Shown here: positions 52,670 to 61,031 of the stretch, piece after piece
Layout: each line of letters opens with the position of its first letter
Position numbering within the stretch: position 1 is the first letter of the stretch
Assembly (NCBI RefSeq): GCF_017308075.1
Contig: NZ_JAFKFX010000042.1
Coordinates: forward strand, 20,672 to 84,671
Direction: 5' to 3'
Origin: Allobosea sp.
GTDB taxonomy: Bacteria; Pseudomonadota; Alphaproteobacteria; Rhizobiales; Beijerinckiaceae
DNA: 64,000 nucleotides
Translations under genes and position numbers: made by a program
Notes under the pieces: model-generated
The model's database searches: none
What the model was told of the DNA's origin: nothing
What the model saw: only the letters and a program-made list of their open reading frames with translations

Positions 52670-52698
52670 GCATAGATTAGAATTATTCTAATCTATGC
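52670..52698 (-). promoter_or_regulatory. Irr-box-like 29-bp perfect palindrome
   Basis: Arms of 14 bases around a single central T: GCATAGATTAGAAT and its exact reverse complement. The inner part fits TTAGAA-N3-TTCTAA, the iron-control element bound by Irr in Rhizobiales. It is 46-75 bases upstream of the metal ATPase start and 43 bases after the sensor kinase stop boundary region. Confidence 0.7.
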
Positions 52699-52740
52699 CT
52701 GATGCACTCTTCGCGCAACTGCCGGGCCGTCCAGAAGGGA

Positions 52741-54078
52741 TCATCCCAGCCGGCCGATCCGGAGGTGGACCTCGAAGCCGTCTTGGTGTCCCTCTCTCGG
52801 GGAGATCAGCTCGAGGCTGCTGCCGGTACCGGCGGCGATCGCCTTCGCGATGGCCAGCCCGAGCCCGGCGCCTTTCGCCTGCGTGCGGCCGCGCTCGAAC
52901 GGGTCGAGCAGGCGGGCGAGCAGATCCTGCGGCACGGCCGGCCCGGCATTGGCGATGCGCAGCAGGCCGTCCATCGACAGCGTCACGCGGACCGGTTCGG
53001 CCTGCGAGCCGTGCTTCAGCGCATTCTCGATCAGGTTCCGCATCAGGATCGCGAAGGCATCGGGGTCGATGCGGGAGAGTACCGGGGCATCGGGCAGGGC
53101 CAGCTCGATCGGCCCGGCTGCGCCGGCGTTGGCGGTCAGTTCATCCACGATCAACCGGAGTAGGGCGCCGATGTCGACCGGCTCGGCGCCATGCAGGCTG
53201 CCGCCTTCCGCCCTGGCCAGCTGCATCAGTTTTTCCGAGAGAGCCGAGAGCCGCCGCAATGCGGTTTCAATGTCGCGAGCGCGGTTGCGTGCGGCTGCGT
53301 CGGTCGTTTCAACGATCAGTCTCTGTGCCTGCGCGAGCGCGGCGGCCACCGGCGTGCGTAACTCATGCGCGGAGTTGGCGGCAAAGCTGCGCTCGGCTTC
53401 CAGAGTGCGCCTGAGCCGTTCCAGCAGCTGGTTCACCGCCCGGGCGACGGGTCGGATTTCCGAGGGCAGGTCGTCGGCGGCGACGGCGGTCAGATCGCCG
53501 GCGCCGCGAAGTTCGATCTCGGAGCGGAAGCGCCGCAGGCTCATCGTCGACAGGCGTATGACGGCCCACACGCCGATCAGGCTGATCGGAACGATCAGGG
53601 CGAGCGGGCGGGCCAGTCCGACAAGCACTTCCCACGCCACGGCGCGACGGCGGATCTGCGGCTCGGCGACCGTGATGGTGATCGTGCCCTGCAGCGCGGC
53701 ATCCGAGTAGAGACGGTGGGTCGGCGTATCGGAGAAGCCCATGCCGCTGAATGGCGGAAAGATCGCCGGGTCGGCTTTATGCGAGCGCAGCAGCACCTGG
53801 CCTTCGGCGTTTCGCACCACATAGGTGAAGTGCTCGTCATGCTCGCGCATCGTCGCGACGCTCTGGCTGGCGGCGTCGTCGCTGTCGCGCCCGATGATGT
53901 CGCGCACGGCCAGAGGCAGCAGGCGCTGCCCGGTTTCGGCAAGCGCGCTGTCGAAGACCTCCTCCATTTCGTGACGCAGATTCTGGGCGGTCACCGCAGC
54001 GGCCAGTGCCCAGACGAGCGCAATGGCCAGGCCCAGCCAGAGCGACAGGCGCCATTGCAGGCTTTTCGGCGCGGTCAT
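52741..54078 (-). CDS. Two-component sensor histidine kinase
   Basis: A 445-aa membrane kinase of QseC/TctE type. First transmembrane helix LSLWLGLAIALVWALAAAVTA, periplasmic sensor ~130 residues, second helix near LALIVPISLIGVWAVI, then HAMP-like region, phosphoacceptor His in FAANSAHELRTPVAAAL, N-box NLIENALKHG and G-box KGAGLGLAIAKAIAAG. Start overlaps the response regulator stop (ATGA). The metal/redox genes on either side are likely targets. Confidence 0.93.
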   Translation of the reverse strand: MTAPKSLQWRLSLWLGLAIALVWALAAAVTAQNLRHEMEEVFDSALAETGQRLLPLAVRDIIGRDSDDAASQSVATMREHDEHFTYVVRNAEGQVLLRSHKADPAIFPPFSGMGFSDTPTHRLYSDAALQGTITITVAEPQIRRRAVAWEVLVGLARPLALIVPISLIGVWAVIRLSTMSLRRFRSEIELRGAGDLTAVAADDLPSEIRPVARAVNQLLERLRRTLEAERSFAANSAHELRTPVAAALAQAQRLIVETTDAAARNRARDIETALRRLSALSEKLMQLARAEGGSLHGAEPVDIGALLRLIVDELTANAGAAGPIELALPDAPVLSRIDPDAFAILMRNLIENALKHGSQAEPVRVTLSMDGLLRIANAGPAVPQDLLARLLDPFERGRTQAKGAGLGLAIAKAIAAGTGSSLELISPREGHQDGFEVHLRIGRLG

Positions 54079-54737
54079 CGCGCGCTTCCGAGCCGGTAGC
54101 CTATACCGCGCAGGGTGTGGACGATCTCGGGTCCGAGCTTCTTGCGCAGGCGGCTTATATAGACCTCGATCGTGTTGCTCTCGACCTCGGTACCGAAGGC
54201 ATAGAGCCGATCTTCCAGCTGCGCCTTGGAGATCACCAGGCCCGGGCGCTGGACGAAGGCCTCGAAAAGCGCCCATTCGCGCGCGGTGAGATCGACGAGC
54301 CGCCCGCTTTTCACGACCGTTCGCGCCGCGAGATCGATCTGCAGGTGGCCGATCTCGACGAGCGGGTTGGGATTGCCACTGTAGCGGCGGGCCACCGCGT
54401 TCAGCCTTGCCGAGAGTTCCGAGAGGTCGAACGGCTTGGTCATGTAGTCGTCTGCTCCCGCATTCAGCCCGGCGATGCGGTCGGATATCTGGTCCAGCGC
54501 GGTCAGGATGATGACCGGCGTGGCGCAGCCCTTCCTGCGCAGCTCGCGCAGGAAGGCGAGCCCACGCCCGTCGGGAAGCATCAGGTCCAGCAGGACCAGA
54601 TCATAGGCGGCGCTGTCGAGATGCTCGGCGGCGCGATCGAGGCGGCCGACCCAGTCCACCGAATGGCTGTCGCCGACGATCTGGTCGCGTACCGCGGCCC
54701 CGAGGATCGTGTCGTCCTCGATCAGAAGAACTCTCAT
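54075..54737 (-). CDS. OmpR-family response regulator
   Basis: A 220-aa regulator. Receiver domain with phospho-Asp51 (LVLLDLMLPDGRG) and Lys in YMTKPFDLSEL; C-terminal winged helix with LTAREWALFEAFVQRPG and VYISRLRKKLG. Divergent from the PepSY gene 143 bases away, which it probably controls along with its own operon. Confidence 0.95.
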   Translation of the reverse strand: MRVLLIEDDTILGAAVRDQIVGDSHSVDWVGRLDRAAEHLDSAAYDLVLLDLMLPDGRGLAFLRELRRKGCATPVIILTALDQISDRIAGLNAGADDYMTKPFDLSELSARLNAVARRYSGNPNPLVEIGHLQIDLAARTVVKSGRLVDLTAREWALFEAFVQRPGLVISKAQLEDRLYAFGTEVESNTIEVYISRLRKKLGPEIVHTLRGIGYRLGSAR

Positions 54738-54880
54738 GAAGGCGCAATCCCATCTGTCGCAGACCAGTTGCCTGCGGAACCTGTCAGCTTGCTGAAAGGG
54801 CGGGCTCTGCCCGCTTCAGCTGCGCGTCAGGAAAGATTGCCATCATTCCGGCTTGTGGAGACTGATCAGGGACAAATGCC

Positions 54881-55276
54881 ATGATGAAGCAGTTCGTGGC
54901 GGGCTTGCTGCTCCTTGCCGTCGCTGGATCGGGCGCCGCGCGGGCCGATGACGATTGCGACGTGCCCCTGGGGCAGTGGCAGCCCCGGGAGGCCGTGCAG
55001 GCGATGGCGCAGGCCCGTGGCTGGCAGGTAGACCGGCTCAGGATCGATGACGGCTGCTACCAGATCAGGGGCACCGACGAGACGGGGCGGCCTTTCAAGG
55101 CCAAGATCGACCCCGCCACTCTGGCGATCGTCAAGATGAAGCACCGGTCCCGGAGCGGCGGACACCGGCATGAACGGGCTCCGTCGGCCCCGACGGAGAC
55201 GGCCGAGCCATCCGGCCCTGTATCCCCGAAATCCCTGTTCGACCGCGGCGAACCGCCGAAGGCCAGGGTGAACTGA
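54881..55276 (+). CDS. PepSY-domain periplasmic protein
   Basis: A 131-aa protein. Signal peptide KQFVAGLLLLAVAGSGAARA, then DDCDVPLGQWQPREAVQAMA and a PepSY core (GWQVDRLRIDDGCYQIRGTD, PATLAIVKMK). Two cysteines may form a disulfide. A disordered, His/Pro-rich tail follows. PepSY_2 proteins like this accompany cytochrome b561 and two-component genes in proteobacteria; the role in metal sensing or redox is inferred. Confidence 0.85.
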   Translation: MMKQFVAGLLLLAVAGSGAARADDDCDVPLGQWQPREAVQAMAQARGWQVDRLRIDDGCYQIRGTDETGRPFKAKIDPATLAIVKMKHRSRSGGHRHERAPSAPTETAEPSGPVSPKSLFDRGEPPKARVN

Positions 55277-55337
55277 GCGGGCCGGACACCGTGTCCCGGG
55301 ACGCCGCATCCTTTCGTCCAACGCTGGAGAAATGGCC

Positions 55338-55853
55338 ATGTCCGTCGCAACCGCGCGCTATTCGAGAAGCCTGGTCGTCATTCACTGGATGACGGCCCTC
55401 GCCGTGCTCGGCGCATGGCTGACGGCGGAAGGCGGCCGTGAAGTGGTCCGGAATCCGCCTGTGCTGCATTTCTGGCTGGGCCTCGCGGTCCTGGTTCTGG
55501 TCGTTCCCCGCCTGATCCTGAGGCTGGCCGAGCCCGCTCCCGAGGCCGGCCTGCGGCATGGCTGGCTCGCCATCGGTGCCACGCTCGGCCATGGGCTGCT
55601 CTATCTGCTGCTGATCGCCTTGCCGCTCACCGGCTGGTATGCCGCCTCGCGTATGGGCGTGTCCGTCCCCATTTTCGGCCTGCATCTGCCGGCTATCGCT
55701 GCCCCGGTGCAGGGCCGCCCCGGTCTGATCGCCGAACTCCACGAGAATGGCGGCACCTTCATCCTCATCCTCGCCGGCCTGCACGCCCTGATGGCGATCT
55801 GGCACCAGTTCGTTCTGCACGATGGGACGCTGCGGCGGATGAGCCTGCGCTGA
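55338..55853 (+). CDS. Cytochrome b561-family membrane protein
   Basis: A 171-aa four-helix di-heme b561. Helix 1 starts RYSRSLVVIHWMTALAVLGA with heme His; further histidines lie in LHFWLGLAVLVLVV, LGHGLLYLLLIAL and LHALMAIWHQFVL. ATG 55338 is preferred over 55332 for ribosome spacing to GGAG. It likely passes electrons from the quinol pool to the periplasm. Confidence 0.9.
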   Translation: MSVATARYSRSLVVIHWMTALAVLGAWLTAEGGREVVRNPPVLHFWLGLAVLVLVVPRLILRLAEPAPEAGLRHGWLAIGATLGHGLLYLLLIALPLTGWYAASRMGVSVPIFGLHLPAIAAPVQGRPGLIAELHENGGTFILILAGLHALMAIWHQFVLHDGTLRRMSLR

Positions 55854-56121
55854 GAAGGCCGGCGGCCTGCGCCCTCCGCCTCTCCCGCCCGGCCTGCATC
55901 GGTCGCGGCGGGGAGGGCCGGAGAGGCGCGGCATTTCCCACGATCCCGGCTCTTCCTGACGCCCGGCTGAAGCCGAAACCGTCACGGCGTCAGGAGGCCG
56001 TCAGCGCAGGGTCCCAGGTTGATCGTGCCGGATGGCGGGGCGCTGGCCTCGCCGGTGCGGCTCGATGCTCGCCGGCCGGGACATGCCGTTCTCGGGGCCG
56101 GGCAAAGGAGGTCCAGCTACC
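55854..56121. other. Intergenic stretch, no supported gene
   Basis: About 270 GC-rich bases between two genes on the same strand. No gene or terminator could be supported. Confidence 0.4.
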
Positions 56122-56592
56122 ATGAAGACGATCCTGCCGGCCATCGCGTTGGCCACCGCGCTCACGCTGCCCGCTCTTGCCGAGGCGCGACCGCTCAAGC
56201 TCACAACCACGCTGGCCAATTATGGCGGCGACGGTGCCTATCTCGCATTCTATGTCACGAATGCGCAGGGGGCCTATGCCGGCAGCCTGTGGCTGGCTGG
56301 CCGCAAGTCGAAATACTATTCGCACCTGTCGGGTTGGCACCGCGCAACCGGCGGCAACCCCGCCGAGATCAACGGTATCACGGGCGCCAGTGTCGGCGCG
56401 GGCCGCACGCTCGAGATTTCGCTCGATCTGGCCGATGCGCTCTTCGACGCAGGCTATGTTCTGCATGTCGATGCTGCCGTGGAAGACATGCGCGACAGTC
56501 CGAACGAGATCGTAATCCCGCTGACGAGCGCGGGCGCGAAAACGCCGGTCCGTGGTCGGCGCTATGTCTCGAGCCTGGCTTATTCTTTCTGA
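56122..56592 (+). CDS. DUF2271 periplasmic protein
   Basis: A 156-aa exported protein. Signal peptide KTILPAIALATALTLPALAEA; the DUF2271 body includes TTLANYGGDGAYLAFYVTN, GSLWLAGRKSKYYSHLSGWH and DGITGASVGAGRTLEISLDL-like residues. AAAGGAGG precedes the ATG. DUF2271 genes are found with PepSY-type reductases and ApbE, as here. Possibly a redox or flavin-linked partner; mechanism unknown. Confidence 0.87.
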   Translation: MKTILPAIALATALTLPALAEARPLKLTTTLANYGGDGAYLAFYVTNAQGAYAGSLWLAGRKSKYYSHLSGWHRATGGNPAEINGITGASVGAGRTLEISLDLADALFDAGYVLHVDAAVEDMRDSPNEIVIPLTSAGAKTPVRGRRYVSSLAYSF

Positions 56593-56604
56593 GCGGTGGC
56601 CGGC

Positions 56605-58809
56605 ATGATCCGTGTTGTCCACCGCTGGCCGGGTCTTCTCGCCGGCCTTCTTCTGCTGGTGCTCAGCCTGAGCGGCGCGCTTCTCTCGCTATTCCCGGCC
56701 ATTGAGCGCCTCTCCTCGGTGCAGCCGGCGGCGCTTTCGACGGCGGAGCTCGCGGAGCGCATCCAGGCGGTTCATCCCGAGGTCGAGCAGATAAGGCGCA
56801 GGCCCTCGGGCCGCATTACCGCCTACTGGTCCGAGAGCGGCGTGCCGCGGGCGGCGGTCATGGATCCCGCGAACGGCCGGGAGATCGCCTCCGCCGATCC
56901 GAATCCGTTCGAGCGCTGGTTGACCAGGCTGCATCGTTCCCTCCTCTTCGATGATGCCGGCCGCATACTGACGGCGGTCGGTGCGGCCGCCATGCTGGTG
57001 CTGGCCGTTTCCGGGGCCGTGCTCGTCGCGCGGCGGGCTGGCGGCTGGCGGCGCTGGCTCTCGCCGTTGCGGGGGCCGTTCGCGGCACGCCTGCATGTCG
57101 AGATCGCGCGGATCGCCGTCGCCGGCCTGCTGCTGTCATCTGCCACGGCCCTGTGGATGTCGGCCTCGAGCTTCGACCTCCTGCCCGACGGGGCGCCTTC
57201 GGCCGTGACCGAGGCCGAGGGAAGCGGCCGGACGGGAATGCCTGTCGCAGATATGGACATGCTGAAACGGACACCGGTTTCCGAGCTGCGCAGCCTGTCC
57301 TTTCCCGATCCGGCGGATGCGGCCGATGTCTTCACGCTCAAGACGGATCGCGGCATTGGCCATCTCGATCAGGGAACCGGCGCGCTTCTGACCTGGAGCG
57401 AACCGAGCGCATGGCAGCGCGTCTCGGCAACCCTCTACATGCTGCACACCGGACGGGGCGCCGCCGTCCTGGGGCTGATCCTCGGCATCATGGCGCTCGG
57501 CGTGCCCGCGATGGCCGGGACGGGCTTCGTCCTGTGGTTCGCGGGCCGGCCTGCCCGTCCGCGCATTCGCGGCAATGTCGCCGCCGGGCGCGCCGAGACG
57601 ATCCTGCTCGTCGGCTCCGAGGGCGGCAGCACATGGGGCTTCGCCGCGACGCTGCATGCGGCGCTCTCTGCATCCGGGCAGGCCGTTCATGCCGCGCCGA
57701 TGTCGTCCTTCGAGCCGGCCCGCTACCGGCAGGCGCGGCGCATCCTGATCCTGACCGCGACCTATGGCGATGGCGATGCACCGGCCTCCGCGCGCGGATT
57801 TCTCGACCGGCTGAAGTCCGTGCCGGTGGCTGCGCCGGTCGCGCTCGCGGTTCTCGGCTTCGGCGATCGCAGCTTTCCCGGTTATTGCGCTTTCGGGCGC
57901 GCCGTCGCCGAGATGGCCGAGGCGCGGGGCTCGTGCATGCTGGTTCCGTTCATGGCGGTGAACCGCCAGTCACCGCAGGATTTCGCCCGCTGGGGCCGGT
58001 CGCTGGGGGCTGCGATGGGGATGACTCTGGACCTCGTCCATCATCCGGTCCTGCCGGCGGTTTTCCCGCTGAGGCTGGTTTCGCGCCGCGATCATGGGGC
58101 CGAGGTGCAGGCTCCGACCGCGATCCTGCGCTTTGCGCTGCCGACGCCGCCATTCTGGCTGCGGCTCACCGGCCGCGGTTTCGGGCGCTTCGTGGCCGGA
58201 GATCTCCTCGGTGTCCTGCCGGAAGGCTCTGCCGTTCCCCGGTTCTACTCGCTGGCCTCCGGGTGTCGCGACGGTTTCATCGAGATCGTCGTTAGAAAGC
58301 ACCCTGCCGGCCTGTGCTCCGGCCAGCTCTTCGAGCTGCAACCCGGCGATATGGTCAACGCCTTCATGCGGCAGAATCCCGGCTTCCATGCCGGCCGTGA
58401 CACCGCGCCCCTCATTCTCATCGGAGCGGGGACGGGCATCGGGCCGCTGGCAGGCTTCATCAGGGCCAATGCCCGGCGCCGCCCCATCCGTCTGTTCTTC
58501 GGGATGCGGCATCCCGACAGCGATTTTCTCTATGGCGATGAGCTGAAGGGCTGGCGGCGGAGCGGGCAACTGCAACGGCTCGCCACGGCGTGCTCGCGCA
58601 CGCAGCAGCCCAGCTATGTGCAGGATGTTCTGCGCGAAGAGGGAGCCGAGATCGCACGCATGGTTCGCGAGGGGGCGCGGGTCATGGTCTGCGGCGGGCG
58701 CGACATGGCAGCCGGCGTCTCCGCGGCGCTCGCCGACATTCTCGCGCCCACGGGGCTGACCCCGGCGCGGCTCCGGGCGGAGGGACGCTATGTCGAAGAC
58801 GTCTTCTGA
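56605..58809 (+). CDS. PepSY transmembrane protein fused to a flavodoxin/NADPH reductase
   Basis: A ~734-aa membrane flavoreductase. The N-terminal half is a PepSY_TM unit with four or more helices (RWPGLLAGLLLLVLSLSGAL, ILTAVGAAAMLVLAVSGAVL, AAVLGLILGIMALGVPAMAG). After that a flavodoxin domain (ILLVGSEGGSTWGFAATLHA, LTATYGDGDAPASA), an FAD domain (RFYSLASG) and an NADP(H) domain (ILIGAGTGIGPLAGFI, VMVCGGRDMAAGV). This resembles ferri-siderophore or periplasmic-flavin reductases. GTG 56596 is an alternative start. Confidence 0.9.
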   Translation: MIRVVHRWPGLLAGLLLLVLSLSGALLSLFPAIERLSSVQPAALSTAELAERIQAVHPEVEQIRRRPSGRITAYWSESGVPRAAVMDPANGREIASADPNPFERWLTRLHRSLLFDDAGRILTAVGAAAMLVLAVSGAVLVARRAGGWRRWLSPLRGPFAARLHVEIARIAVAGLLLSSATALWMSASSFDLLPDGAPSAVTEAEGSGRTGMPVADMDMLKRTPVSELRSLSFPDPADAADVFTLKTDRGIGHLDQGTGALLTWSEPSAWQRVSATLYMLHTGRGAAVLGLILGIMALGVPAMAGTGFVLWFAGRPARPRIRGNVAAGRAETILLVGSEGGSTWGFAATLHAALSASGQAVHAAPMSSFEPARYRQARRILILTATYGDGDAPASARGFLDRLKSVPVAAPVALAVLGFGDRSFPGYCAFGRAVAEMAEARGSCMLVPFMAVNRQSPQDFARWGRSLGAAMGMTLDLVHHPVLPAVFPLRLVSRRDHGAEVQAPTAILRFALPTPPFWLRLTGRGFGRFVAGDLLGVLPEGSAVPRFYSLASGCRDGFIEIVVRKHPAGLCSGQLFELQPGDMVNAFMRQNPGFHAGRDTAPLILIGAGTGIGPLAGFIRANARRRPIRLFFGMRHPDSDFLYGDELKGWRRSGQLQRLATACSRTQQPSYVQDVLREEGAEIARMVREGARVMVCGGRDMAAGVSAALADILAPTGLTPARLRAEGRYVEDVF

Positions 58810-59764
58810 CCGAGGTCGCCGGGCACTGAGCGGGCCGACCATGGGTACGCGCTGGTCGGCGCTGTTCCACACGATCTCGGCCTTCGACCCCGCGCCGGTT
58901 CGGAGCGCGCTTCAGGCTGCGGTGGACGAGGTGGACGAACAGATGTCCGGCTGGAAGCCGGATAGCGATCTGATGCGCCTCAATGCCGGGCCGGTGGGGC
59001 GATGGATGGCGGTGCCGGAACAGCTGATGAAGGTGCTCGGGCTCTCGCTCGAAATCGGTCGCGCCTCGGCCGGAGCGTTCGACATCGGCATGGGCGACGC
59101 CGTGGGCGCCTGGGGGTTCGGTCCGTCCGGCGCCGACCGGGCCCTGATCCGGGAGGCGCTCGAAGCTCCGCGGCAGGCCGCCCATGAGGTGCTGGAGCTG
59201 AATGTCGAGGGCGGAGAAATGCGCAAACGCGCTCCCATCGTCCTCGATCTCAACGGCATCGCCAAGGGCCATGGCGCCGACCGGCTGGCCGAGACGCTGC
59301 GTGGCTTCGGCATCGTTTCCGGGCTGGTGGGCATCGATGGCGAGATGCGAGCCCTTGGCCTGCGCCCGGATGGCGAGCCGTGGATGATCGCCGTCGAGAA
59401 GCCCGATTTCGCCTCCCGTGCGCCGCATTCGATGCTTGCTCTGCAGGATGCCGCGGTGGCGACTTCGGGCGACTATCGGCACTGGGTGGACGTCGCTGGC
59501 CGTCGCCTGTCGCACACGATGGACCCGCGCCGCGGCACGCCGCTGGCGACGTCGCCCGCCTCGGTCACCGTAGTGGCGCGAACCTGCGCCGAAGCCGACG
59601 CCTGGGCGACTGCGCTGATGGTTCTGGGCCCTGGAGAGGGGGAAAGGCTGGCGCGGCGGCTCCGGCTCGACGTGCTGTTCCTGATGCGCGAGGGCGAAAC
59701 CGTCCGGTCCCGGGCGGTCGGGGCCTTGTTCGCAGATGGCCCGTGCAGCCAGGCCGCGTTCTGA
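58790..59764 (+). CDS. apbE: FAD:protein FMN transferase (ApbE family)
   Basis: A 324-aa flavin transferase that attaches FMN covalently to target proteins. Motifs: SGPTMGTRWSALFH, MSGWKPDSDLMRLN, DIGMGDAVGAWGFG, LDLNGIAKGHGADR and ATSGDYRHWVDV with TMDPRRGTPL. It overlaps the reductase gene by 20 bases. No signal peptide is obvious. The target could be the reductase or DUF2271 protein of this cluster. Confidence 0.93.
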   Translation: MSKTSSDRGRRALSGPTMGTRWSALFHTISAFDPAPVRSALQAAVDEVDEQMSGWKPDSDLMRLNAGPVGRWMAVPEQLMKVLGLSLEIGRASAGAFDIGMGDAVGAWGFGPSGADRALIREALEAPRQAAHEVLELNVEGGEMRKRAPIVLDLNGIAKGHGADRLAETLRGFGIVSGLVGIDGEMRALGLRPDGEPWMIAVEKPDFASRAPHSMLALQDAAVATSGDYRHWVDVAGRRLSHTMDPRRGTPLATSPASVTVVARTCAEADAWATALMVLGPGEGERLARRLRLDVLFLMREGETVRSRAVGALFADGPCSQAAF

Positions 59765-59825
59765 AGTTCGCGAGGCAGCCCTATCGCCACGACCGCAGCA
59801 TGCTGCGGCACTTGCCTTGCTGTCG

Positions 59826-59850
59826 ATATACATTATATGTAACTGTATAT
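59826..59850. promoter_or_regulatory. AT-rich inverted repeat
   Basis: ATATACA (59826-59832) and TGTATAT (59844-59850) with an 11-base spacer, in a sudden AT-rich patch. Probable promoter/operator for the genes that follow. Confidence 0.45.
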
Positions 59851-59873
59851 TGATCCCTGATGAGGATGCCAGG

Positions 59874-60020
59874 ATGATCAGCGAGAAGATCGTCGAAGCC
59901 GGGACCGTCACGGCGCATCGCGCGGCAGGGCAGGGCTTCTGCCGGCTGAGCGAAGGGAAGGGCCGCGCCGCCGTTCGCAGCGCTCACGCCATCCACAGAG
60001 AACCGGAAGCGCGACCATGA
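59874..60020 (+). CDS. Short hypothetical protein candidate
   Basis: A 48-aa frame (MISEKIVEAGTVTAHRAAGQ...) with GAGG eight bases upstream and a promoter-like repeat before it. Unrecognised; it may be only a leader peptide or spurious. Confidence 0.3.
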   Translation: MISEKIVEAGTVTAHRAAGQGFCRLSEGKGRAAVRSAHAIHREPEARP

Positions 60021-60099
60021 GTGTCTATTGGCCTGTCTCGATGAGGCTCGGCCCGGCTCTCCCGTTCGTCGCGGCGATGACGACAGGGACGCTGCCGCA

Positions 60100-60885
60100 A
60101 TGACCTCGACCCTCATTCCCGCGCTCGCGTCCGGCGGCCTCGTCGGCTTCAGCCTCGGCCTGGTCGGCGGCGGCGGCTCGATCCTTGCCACGCCGCTGCT
60201 GCTTTATGTCGTCGGTGTCGCCAGCCCGCATGTCGCGATCGGCACCAGCGCGCTGGCGGTCTCGATCAATGCCTATGCGAACCTCATTGCGCATGCCCGG
60301 AAGGGCCATGTGCGCTGGCTCTGCGCGGCCGTCTTCGCGGCGGTGGGCACGCTTGGCGCCTTGCTCGGTTCCAGCCTCGGCCTCGTCTTCGACGGAACGC
60401 GCCTTCTCCTGCTCTTCGGCGTGCTGATGGTCGTCGTCGGGCTGCTGATGCTGCGCCCACGCGGCATCGGAGGTAGCGAGGAGCGGCCGGTCGACCGGCG
60501 CACATGCGCACTCACCGCCGCCGCGGCGCTCGCGACAGGCATGGCTTCCGGCTTCTTCGGCATCGGCGGCGGCTTCCTCATCGTGCCGGCGCTGGTCCTC
60601 GCCACCGGCATGCCGATGATCAACGCCATCGGCTCCTCCTTGCTCGCGGTGGGAACCTTCGGGCTGGCGACGGCGCTGAACTATGCCCGCAACGGCCTCG
60701 TCGACTGGGGCATCGCAGCGCAGTTCATCTCCGGCGGCGTCCTGGGCGGGTTTCTCGGCATGCTGCTGGCGACGCGTCTCTCGGCGGGCAAGGCCACGCT
60801 GAACCGCATCTTCGCAGCGCTCATCCTGACCGTCGCGACCTATGTGATCTTCAAGACCCTGCCGGCGACGATCGGCTTCGGGTAG
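60100..60885 (+). CDS. TauE/SafE-family (TSUP) membrane permease
   Basis: A 261-aa permease with about eight helices in two internal repeats, each with the family's glycine-rich motif: GFSLGLVGGGGSILATPLLL and MASGFFGIGGGFLIVPALVL. The family exports or imports sulfite, sulfoacetate and related organic anions. It is isolated from the sulfur operons, so its substrate is open. ATG 60100 has a weak ribosome-binding site. Confidence 0.92.
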   Translation: MTSTLIPALASGGLVGFSLGLVGGGGSILATPLLLYVVGVASPHVAIGTSALAVSINAYANLIAHARKGHVRWLCAAVFAAVGTLGALLGSSLGLVFDGTRLLLLFGVLMVVVGLLMLRPRGIGGSEERPVDRRTCALTAAAALATGMASGFFGIGGGFLIVPALVLATGMPMINAIGSSLLAVGTFGLATALNYARNGLVDWGIAAQFISGGVLGGFLGMLLATRLSAGKATLNRIFAALILTVATYVIFKTLPATIGFG

Positions 60886-61031
60886 CCGCGGAGGCAGGCG
60901 TTGACTGCACCTGACCGCCGCCGGCCGGCGAACCGCCCGGGAACCCGGCGAGATCAGCGCGACCGGAGTGTCGCGTCTTGCCTGAACGGCGGCGACGCCG
61001 CGTGCATAGCCGCTATGGAGTCTGAACCAGC

